From an uncultured Veillonellaceae bacterium (GTDB taxonomy: Bacteria > Bacillota > Negativicutes > Selenomonadales > Selenomonadaceae), in the NCBI GenBank assembly GCA_902773295.1, contig CACYDT010000074.1, forward strand, positions 1-49,496: DNA of 49,496 nucleotides, written 5' to 3'. The notes under the pieces were generated by a model. The model was not told where the DNA came from and did no database searches. It saw only the letters and a program-made list of their open reading frames with translations. Below are positions 43,477 to 49,496 of the stretch, in pieces; the first letter of the stretch is position 1, and every line of letters starts with the position of its first letter. The position numbers were made by a program, and so were the translations under genes.

Positions 43477-44584
43477 TCAAAACACATGGTTTGCCTTGGC
43501 TGAGAGATAGGCACGGATGAACGGATCGATCTCCCCGTCCATCACCGCCTGCACATTCCCCGTCTCCTCATTGGTGCGGTGGTCCTTGACCATCGTATAC
43601 GGCTGGAACACGTAGGAACGGATCTGGCTGCCCCACTCAATCTTCTGCTGGTCGCCCTCCAGCTTCGCAATCTCTGCCTCCTTTTTCTCCTGCTCCAATT
43701 CGAAGAGCTTGGCGCGGAGCATCCGAAGGCACTGCTCCCGGTTCTGGAGCTGGGAACGCTCGTTCTGGCACTGCACCACAATACCCGTCGGCTCGTGGGT
43801 CATGCGCACCGCCGAGGACGTCTTGTTGATATGCTGTCCGCCTGCGCCGCTGGCTCGGTAGGTATCCACCCGCACATCCGCCATATTGATGTCCACCTCC
43901 ACCGCATCGTCGATTTCCGGCATGATATCGCAAGCCGAGAACGACGTATGGCGACGGGCATTGGCATCGAAGGGAGAAATCCGGACCAGGCGATGGACCC
44001 CCTTTTCCGATTTCAGGAAACCATAGGCATTGTGTCCTTTGATGAAAAGGGTCGCGGACTTCACCCCTGCCTCGTCCCCCGGCAGGAGATCCTGGGTCTC
44101 CACCGTGAAGCCATGGCGTTCCGCCCAGCGCCCATACATGCGAAGGAGCATCTGCGTCCAGTCCTGCGCCTCCGTGCCGCCTGCTCCGGCATGAAGCTCC
44201 AGATAGGCATTGTTCGCATCATAAGGACCGGAAAGCAGGATTTCCAACTGCAGAGACTCCAGCCCCTCCTTGATGGCATCGATCTCGGATCGGACATCCT
44301 CCTCCACGGACTCATCCTTGTCCTCCATGCCCATCTCCCAGAGAGTTTGGGCATCCTCATACTTTGCAAGGAGAGCCTTGTACTTGTCCACCCCGATTTT
44401 GAGGTCATTCAGCTCCTGATTGATCTTCTGAGCTTCCTCCGCATCATCCCAGAAAGTCGGCTCCCCCATCTTGTACTCCAACTCCGCTATCTTGTCCTCC
44501 TTGTGAGCGACGTCAAAGTGAATCCCCCATCTCGTTCAGCTTCTCCTTGAGAGCCGTCAGCTCCACCTTCCAGTCTTCCAGCAT
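43477..44584 (-). CDS. prfB: Peptide chain release factor 2, with programmed +1 frameshift
   Basis: RF2 of about 368 residues, recognising UGA and UAA. A short first frame of 23 codons starts at the ATG at 44584 (AAGGATG ribosome site) and ends at CTT-TGA (44518-44513). A +1 shift there continues as DVAHKEDKIAELEY into the main frame. Tripeptide anticodon motif SPF (RISPFDANARR) and the catalytic GGQ loop (SGAGGQHINKTSSAVR) are intact. A GGGGGA stretch upstream of the shift acts as the internal Shine-Dalgarno element. Low RF2 slows UGA termination and favours the shift, an autoregulatory loop known in most bacteria. It is not a pseudogene. Confidence 0.96.
44512..44518 (-). promoter_or_regulatory. 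prfB frameshift site CTT-TGA-C
   Basis: The minus strand reads CTTTGAC, the canonical RF2 recoding slip site. An SD-like GGGGGA begins about 10 bases upstream, slightly further away than in E. coli. Confidence 0.95.
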
Positions 44585-44628
44585 TGAATCACATCCTTAC
44601 CTGCACTATACTATCGACAATATATACT

Positions 44629-44658
44629 ATCCTAATACATATGATTCCATCCTGTCAA
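44629..44658 (-). promoter_or_regulatory. Putative prfB promoter
   Basis: A perfect TTGACA (44653-44658) and a weak TAGGAT (44629-44634) lie 18 bp apart on the minus strand, about 45 bases before the prfB ATG. The -10 is poor, so the assignment is tentative. The 100-base gap separates prfB from the sugar cluster. Confidence 0.45.
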
Positions 44659-44684
44659 CAACCATGAATCGCCCCCTTGCCCTC

Positions 44685-45560
44685 TCACATAAGATTACGA
44701 TGTTTTCTTTCCCACCCGGGCAGCAATCGCCCCCCTCTCCACGGCTCCATAACTTCCCGTTCGCGGTAAGGCCTCTCCCCCCAACGAATTCGCAATTTCT
44801 TTCCCCGTACTTTCTCATACCGCGCCACCAGTTCCCGCAAGGAAATCGCTTGGCCTGACGAGACGGCATAGGCTCCGCAAAGGTCAAACCGCTCCTCTAA
44901 AAGATACCGGGCTGCGAGCGCAAAAGCCCCTGCCGCATCCTCCACATGGACGAAATCCACATCCTGCTCCCCCGGCGACATGGAAAGTGCTTCCCCTGTC
45001 TCGGCAATCTTATCCAAGAGCGCGAAGAGCTTCTTTCTTCTGTCCCCTGGCCCATAGGTGTCAAACAGTTTCAGGACAAATGCATGCATCCCTGCCGTTT
45101 CCCTGTAGTATTGGAGAATCGCCTCAAATGCCTGCTTAGACGCCGCATATAGGTTCACTGGACTGTAAGGAGCGTTTTGGTAGTGCTGCCACGAGGTTCC
45201 CGCATAGACAAGATTCCTCACGCCATGGCGAGCCATGGCATCCAGCAGTTTCGCCCCAAAGGTCACGTTGCTGTCCATCATTGCGTCGATATCCTCATAC
45301 TTGTGTTGGGACAGGAATAAGGACGCCAAGTGAAACACTACATGAGGCCGAGATTTCTCCAGAATTTTCATCAAATCTGTTTCTGCTCCATGCACATGAA
45401 AGCGAACCACTTGTCGAAGAGCCTCCGGCAACACCTCCAGTTGCGAGGACGGACGAACAATCGCATGAAGATCCCATCCCTCTTTCAGCAACCGAACAGC
45501 CAAATGGCTTCCAACAAAGCCGGTAATACCTGTCAGCAACGCTCTGTGCGCTTCTTCCAT
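44685..45560 (-). CDS. NAD(P)-dependent sugar-nucleotide reductase/epimerase (extended SDR)
   Basis: 291 residues. The Rossmann motif is TGITGFVGSH (10-19), with the catalytic Y138-x3-K142 (NLYAASKQ) and the GTSW segment at 121-124. It resembles CDP-abequose/paratose synthase-type reductases. Given the RfbH dehydrase and RmlC-like epimerase upstream, the best fit is the final C4 ketoreductase of a CDP-3,6-dideoxyhexose pathway (AscF-like). It could also be a generic epimerase. It lies 13 bases after the GT4 gene and is the last gene of the cluster. Confidence 0.82.
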   Translation of the reverse strand: MEEAHRALLTGITGFVGSHLAVRLLKEGWDLHAIVRPSSQLEVLPEALRQVVRFHVHGAETDLMKILEKSRPHVVFHLASLFLSQHKYEDIDAMMDSNVTFGAKLLDAMARHGVRNLVYAGTSWQHYQNAPYSPVNLYAASKQAFEAILQYYRETAGMHAFVLKLFDTYGPGDRRKKLFALLDKIAETGEALSMSPGEQDVDFVHVEDAAGAFALAARYLLEERFDLCGAYAVSSGQAISLRELVARYEKVRGKKLRIRWGERPYREREVMEPWRGGRLLPGWERKHRNLM

Positions 45561-45573
45561 CCCCGTCCCTCCC

Positions 45574-46869
45574 TCAAAACAACACCCCCGAATGTTTCAA
45601 TGCTTCCTGCCAGTCCCGAAGAATCTTGTCCTCTGGATACACGCGGACAAAATGGAGCAAGGAGCTTTTATTCTTTTCCCGTAAAATCAACGGCAGGGAT
45701 TTGTCCGGGGAAAAATTTTGACGTAACGTCGGTGGCAGACAGGAAAAAAAGTACTCATGGGGAGTCACTCCAAATGTCTGACGAAAATCATGCACTCTCT
45801 TTTCTTTTGCCATGAGGCTGTCATACAACTCATGCAACTTACCTACAGTCTTCTCCACTGAAAAATTTTCCAGGACATACCTGCGGGCAGCCTCCCCCAG
45901 TCGGAACCGCTCTTCCGGGTGATGGAAAAGATAACGAATGGCTTCCCCGTACTCTTCGATACTGTTGACCAGAAGCCCCGTTTTCCCATGCTGAACCAGA
46001 TATTTTTCCGCACATTGGTTCAAGCATACCACCGGCAATGCTGATGCCATAGCTTCCAATAAAGCATTTTCCGTCGTCCCAAAATGTGTGGGATTCAAGA
46101 GATAGCCAAACACATCCATCTCCGCAAATTCATTCTTTACGTCATTGACATAATCCACGAAGCGAAGTTGCTTCTCCATACCATAGGCCCGTGCCTTCTC
46201 GGCCAAATCCCTCTCATTGGTCTTATCTCCGATTATACGAAACTCGATTCCAGGGATATCCTTCACCTTCTGGCAAAAATCCATAAAGTCGGGATGCATC
46301 TTGGAATAGGATTGCGTTCCCAGATATCCCATGACAAAGTTTTTCTTTTCATTTTTTTTCTTGTTCGACACAAAACCTTCAAATCCCCCCGAACTGTTTA
46401 CCACAGCACAAGACTTCTGTGCCCATTTTCTTATCTTTTCATCCCAATAGGGATTCTCTAAAGAATATTCAGATGTAAAAACAAACATCTGCGGAATCTT
46501 AAGAAAAGAGGGCGGAATATAAGGATAAAAGCACCCAGAGACATGGCACCATACCACCAGTCGCACAGGCAATGATGGGAAATTCGACAGCCAACCGCAC
46601 ATCAATGGATGATGCCACCACTCAATCTGCACAATATCAGCCCTCTGTATAGCAGAAAAAATATCCCGTTCACATCCAATCTCGTGTACTTCCACATGAT
46701 TAGAACGACAAACATCCATAAAATTTGTCTTTTCCGGCATCTCTAAGAGAAGAATCTCATGACGATACTCCGATTTCGTATTCTCTGAATAAGAAGCAAT
46801 TCCTGACAGTACCTTCCCCACACCGCCGCCCATGTGTGCAGTGATATGCAAAACCTTTTTTGGCCTCAT
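45574..46869 (-). CDS. GT4-family glycosyltransferase
   Basis: A 431-residue GT-B-fold retaining glycosyltransferase. The N-terminal glycine-rich loop is ITAHMGGGVGKVLSGI. The C-terminal nucleotide-sugar site holds the EX7E motif in FGTTENALLEAMASALPVV (about residue 290-310). An extra C-terminal stretch of about 75 residues (from VHDFRQTFGV) follows the catalytic domain. It probably adds a sugar, perhaps the dideoxyhexose made by its neighbours, to an LPS or surface glycan. Its base composition is markedly A+T-rich, suggesting acquisition by transfer. Confidence 0.88.
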   Translation of the reverse strand: MRPKKVLHITAHMGGGVGKVLSGIASYSENTKSEYRHEILLLEMPEKTNFMDVCRSNHVEVHEIGCERDIFSAIQRADIVQIEWWHHPLMCGWLSNFPSLPVRLVVWCHVSGCFYPYIPPSFLKIPQMFVFTSEYSLENPYWDEKIRKWAQKSCAVVNSSGGFEGFVSNKKKNEKKNFVMGYLGTQSYSKMHPDFMDFCQKVKDIPGIEFRIIGDKTNERDLAEKARAYGMEKQLRFVDYVNDVKNEFAEMDVFGYLLNPTHFGTTENALLEAMASALPVVCLNQCAEKYLVQHGKTGLLVNSIEEYGEAIRYLFHHPEERFRLGEAARRYVLENFSVEKTVGKLHELYDSLMAKEKRVHDFRQTFGVTPHEYFFSCLPPTLRQNFSPDKSLPLILREKNKSSLLHFVRVYPEDKILRDWQEALKHSGVLF

Positions 46870-46900
46870 GACGTACTCCTTTTCAAAAAATTAATACTTC

Positions 46901-47461
46901 TCAAAGAAATGGCGTCTCAAAGTCCCTAAAACACACAAACTTCCGATCTCTGTCCGACAAAATCGGACTCATGCACGGCCACGGAATACCTGCTGAATCC
47001 CAACGAATCCCCGTATCGTGCTCCTGATTGTAAACCTTGGTCACCTTGTACATCATAACCACATGCTCGCTCATAGTGTAGAAACCGTGAGCCATCCCTT
47101 CCGGAAGATAGAACATATTTCCGATGTTTCCATCCAATACCAACGAGTGATGCTGCCCGTATGTAGGAGAATTTTTTCGAAGATCCAGAGCAACATCCCA
47201 TACTTTCCCCTCCACACAATAAACAAGCTTGGCACAGTCTGCCGGAGGGGTTTGGAAATGCAAACCGCGCAAAACATTTTTAGATGAAACAGAATGGTAT
47301 TCCTCCCGAAAAATCGTCGGAAGCCCCAGATTATGAAAAGATTCTTCATGAAAAGTTTTGACAAATGCGCCACGGGAATCTCTCCGGATTTCCGAAAGAA
47401 TCTCATAGCAGCCTTCCAATCCTGTTTCCAACCGTTCAAACAATCCAATGTTACCCTTCAT
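46901..47461 (-). CDS. RmlC-like sugar-nucleotide epimerase
   Basis: A 186-residue cupin of the dTDP-4-dehydrorhamnose 3,5-epimerase family. The general-base histidine is H68 in RGLHFQ, the cupin segment is PEGMAHGFYTMSE, and the tyrosine candidate is Y138. The closing ILSDRDRK holds the dyad aspartate. Next to RfbH this suits a 5-epimerase such as AscE of the CDP-ascarylose route better than rhamnose synthesis, since no rmlA, rmlB or rmlD is nearby. It overlaps the rfbH stop by four bases. Confidence 0.85.
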   Translation of the reverse strand: MKGNIGLFERLETGLEGCYEILSEIRRDSRGAFVKTFHEESFHNLGLPTIFREEYHSVSSKNVLRGLHFQTPPADCAKLVYCVEGKVWDVALDLRKNSPTYGQHHSLVLDGNIGNMFYLPEGMAHGFYTMSEHVVMMYKVTKVYNQEHDTGIRWDSAGIPWPCMSPILSDRDRKFVCFRDFETPFL

Positions 47462-48780
47462 CTTACTGCCTCATGAATGATTTCTGCCATATAATCAATC
47501 ATATCTTCTGTCATACCGGGATATACACCCACCCAGAAAGTATCTCTCATAATACGATTCGTATTCGTCAAATCCCCAACGATACGATACCCCATTTCAC
47601 TGGCTCGCATTTCATCAAAACATGGATGCTTGACAAGATTCCCGGCAAACAGCATCCTCGTCTGTACTCCATTGGCTTCCAAATAAGAAACTACCCTTTC
47701 CCGCTCTACACTCTTTCGGCAGGTAAGAAGAAAACCGAACCAACTCGGTCTGGACTGTGGACATGCTTCCGGCAGGACAAATGTATCCGACAAATCCTTC
47801 AAACGCTCATACAATCGACGGAAGTTTTTCTTTCGTCGCTCCACAAAAGACGGCAATTTTTTTAATTGAGCACAACCGACTGCTGCCTGCATATCTGTAA
47901 TCTTCAAATTGTAGCCAAAATGAGAGTATACGTACTTGTGGTCATACCCTCTAGGAAGTTCTCCATACTGCCCATCAAACCGATGTCCGCAAGAATCATC
48001 CTGACCAGAAGAGCAAACACAGTCCCGTCCCCAGTCGCGAAAAGAACGAAGGATTTTATGGAGAAGAGGATGATTGGTATAGACTGCACCGCCTTCCCCC
48101 ATGGTCATATGGTGAGGTGGGTAAAAACTCGATGTGCCGATATCACCGACCGTACCGGTAAACTTCTCTGTACCATCCAATACATACTTCGAACCCAACG
48201 CATCGCAATTGTCTTCCAAGAGCCATAATTCATTTCTGTCGCAAAACTCCTTCACCGCTTTAATGTCAAAGGGATTTCCCAAGGTATGGGCAAGCATGAC
48301 AGCTTTTGTCTTGTCGGAAAGAGCGTCTTCCATTTTCGATACATCGATATTGTATTGGGGAATCGTGACATCCACAAAAACCGGAATCGCCCCGTAATTG
48401 ATGATGGGAGAAACAGTCGTAGGAAATCCGGCCGCCACCGTAATGACTTCGTCCCCTCGACGAATGCGCCGCTCCCCCAAGAGTGGAGAGGTCAGTGTCA
48501 TAAAAGCCAAAAGATTGGCTGAGGAACCCGAATTCACCGTGGAACAGTATTTCACATGCAAATACTCGGAAAAATTTTTTTCAAATTCTTTCACATAGCG
48601 TCCTGCCGTCAGCCAAAATTCCAAGGCACTGTCTACGAGATTCACCATTTCCTCATGGTCGTAAACACGGGAGGCATAGGGAATGCGATCTCCGTATTTG
48701 AAAACCTGTTTCTCGTGATATTGTTCGCAATATTCTCTCACTAAGGCCAGAATTTTGTCCTGCAACTCCTCCCGTTTCAT
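47458..48780 (-). CDS. rfbH: RfbH / E1-type CDP-4-keto-6-deoxyglucose-3-dehydrase
   Basis: A 440-residue PMP-dependent, iron-sulfur dehydrase that removes the C3 hydroxyl in 3,6-dideoxyhexose synthesis. The aminotransferase-fold lysine is replaced by histidine (PPHHMTMGEGG, 221-231), the hallmark of this dehydrase. The 2Fe-2S cysteines are visible as C192, C254, C256 and C264 (C-x61-C-x-C-x7-C). It needs an NADH-dependent reductase partner (E3), which is not in the window. The ATG at 48780 follows GGGAGAGG and overlaps the HD gene stop (ATGA); the longer frame upstream is that HD gene in another frame. Confidence 0.93.
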   Translation of the reverse strand: MKREELQDKILALVREYCEQYHEKQVFKYGDRIPYASRVYDHEEMVNLVDSALEFWLTAGRYVKEFEKNFSEYLHVKYCSTVNSGSSANLLAFMTLTSPLLGERRIRRGDEVITVAAGFPTTVSPIINYGAIPVFVDVTIPQYNIDVSKMEDALSDKTKAVMLAHTLGNPFDIKAVKEFCDRNELWLLEDNCDALGSKYVLDGTEKFTGTVGDIGTSSFYPPHHMTMGEGGAVYTNHPLLHKILRSFRDWGRDCVCSSGQDDSCGHRFDGQYGELPRGYDHKYVYSHFGYNLKITDMQAAVGCAQLKKLPSFVERRKKNFRRLYERLKDLSDTFVLPEACPQSRPSWFGFLLTCRKSVERERVVSYLEANGVQTRMLFAGNLVKHPCFDEMRASEMGYRIVGDLTNTNRIMRDTFWVGVYPGMTEDMIDYMAEIIHEAVR

Positions 48781-49403
48781 ACAGCCTCTCCCTTCCTCCA
48801 AAAATCGGCCAAAACCTTTCTCATTTCTTTCAACCCCAACACATCCTCTACACTGCATTCCATGGCAGTCTCTATCTCTTTTTTTATGGCAAACAAGCTC
48901 TCCCACCGTGCTACAAGATTTTCCGCATCCAGCCCATAGCGGCGCACGATATCCACTAAACGCTTCTCCAGAATCACGACACCCTCCGCCAAAGCAATAT
49001 TATCACAAAACTGGATTAGGCGATCATAAGGCGTGTATTCAATTTTCTGCAAATAATCCTCCAAAAAATCATAGTCCTTCTGTGTGCAGTCCCATATCCC
49101 TGTCACGGTGCGGATATCCTGCACGGGAAAAGAATGGGTCAGGCAGATACGAGCCGCCTCTGGATATCCTTCATCCATAAGGAAACGATAACCCGCAAAG
49201 ATATGATTGATCTGCATATGTTCATCACCAAAGGCACGCCCGACATCGTGCAACAGTCCATAGCTGCCAGCAAGCTCCGCATCCATTCCCGGAATCCTCT
49301 GTGCCAAAAGAAACGCTGCCATACCGGCAGAACGGCAGTGATCAATCCAACGTCTCGAATGATTCGCATTTGCCTTATTCAAATATTCAATAGCTTGTAC
49401 CAT
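48777..49403 (-). CDS. HD-domain phosphohydrolase-like protein
   Basis: About 208 residues. An HD-type metal site is suggested by H16 or H22 in NHSRRWIDHCR, H52-D53 in LLHDVGR, the H65/H69 region EHMQINHIFAG, and H90 in CLTHSFPV. This pattern fits small HD hydrolases acting on nucleotides or phosphate esters. It is coupled to rfbH by a four-base overlap, which is unusual for this family and suggests a role tied to nucleotide-sugar metabolism. The start is uncertain: ATG at 49403, or TTG two codons upstream, with no strong ribosome site. Confidence 0.78.
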   Translation of the reverse strand: MVQAIEYLNKANANHSRRWIDHCRSAGMAAFLLAQRIPGMDAELAGSYGLLHDVGRAFGDEHMQINHIFAGYRFLMDEGYPEAARICLTHSFPVQDIRTVTGIWDCTQKDYDFLEDYLQKIEYTPYDRLIQFCDNIALAEGVVILEKRLVDIVRRYGLDAENLVARWESLFAIKKEIETAMECSVEDVLGLKEMRKVLADFWRKGEAV

Positions 49404-49496
49404 CGTCAACCAATGTCATTAACTTAAGGTCATGTAGCCCCTAAAAAAGACGTTTTTGTGTCAAAGGATATTTTGAAGCATAACGGCCTTTGTGTC
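49404..49496. other. Right-edge sequence upstream of the HD gene
   Basis: 93 bases. One minus-strand frame is open from the edge to a TAG at about 49438 and could be the last 17 codons of an upstream gene (ending PLTQKRLF). This is too short to confirm. No promoter was identified. Confidence 0.2.

Noticed and set aside
43477-44481. prfB as a truncated or pseudogene copy lacking its N-terminus
   Set aside because: The missing N-terminus is supplied by a 23-codon frame joined through the canonical CTT-TGA-C shift site.
46901-47461. Rhamnose biosynthesis gene rmlC
   Set aside because: No rmlA, rmlB or rmlD nearby and the gene overlaps rfbH, so a dideoxyhexose 5-epimerase role is more fitting.

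Overview
The window comes from a diderm Firmicute (class Negativicutes), most likely a Selenomonas-like member of the Selenomonadaceae. This is inferred from moderately high GC, strongly Bacillus-like gene order (mreBCD-mrdA-minCDE-rodA; yaaR-holB-ricT-trmN-rsmI-metG-tatD-yabE-like), and LPS-type 3,6-dideoxyhexose genes that imply an outer membrane. No 16S gene is present, so the assignment is indirect. Nearly every gene is on the minus strand. The plus-strand genes are a short helical protein at 17689, an SDR oxidoreductase at 27061 and a small orphan at 31481. No tRNA, rRNA, insertion sequence, prophage or CRISPR array was seen.

Right to left (direction of transcription for most genes): 44685-49409 is a sugar-nucleotide and glycosyltransferase cluster (HD protein, RfbH/E1 dehydrase, RmlC-like epimerase, GT4, SDR reductase) that fits a CDP-ascarylose-type 3,6-dideoxyhexose pathway and is visibly richer in A+T than the housekeeping genes. 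43477-44584 is prfB, read through a programmed +1 frameshift. 37927-43402 holds an LmeA-like lipid-binding protein, a DUF5693 membrane protein, the pyruvyl transferase CsaB and a TPR/GT41 O-GlcNAc-transferase-like enzyme. This is followed by a cytoplasmic alkaline-phosphatase-superfamily protein (35828-37930). 31793-35683 is the division and wall-hydrolysis set ftsE-ftsX-M23 peptidase-ctp. 27839-31209 holds an unrecognised protein and a second paralogue of the phosphatase-superfamily protein.

18164-26312 is the yaaR-holB-ricT-trmN-rsmI-metG-tatD run, followed by a 3D-domain wall protein. 14452-17304 encodes a soluble hybrid histidine kinase with two receiver domains. 13093-14187 is an exported TPR protein whose upstream region contains a tandem DnaA-box cluster. 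11707-12955 is maf-radC. 183-11520 is the cell-shape and septum-placement block mreB-mreC-mreD-mrdA-minC-minD-minE-rodA, followed by a two-part radical SAM protein and RNase G. A strong promoter at the left edge points out of the window, probably to rplU.

The most interesting material is the pair of diverged, signal-less phosphatase-superfamily proteins. Both have a Thr nucleophile context, and one lies directly beside a GT41 glycosyltransferase; together they may form an undescribed protein- or glycan-modification system. Other notable signals are a perfect 31-bp inverted repeat that contains a stop codon, the DnaA-box cluster, and a 26-bp motif present almost identically beside hairpins at two unlinked intergenic sites.
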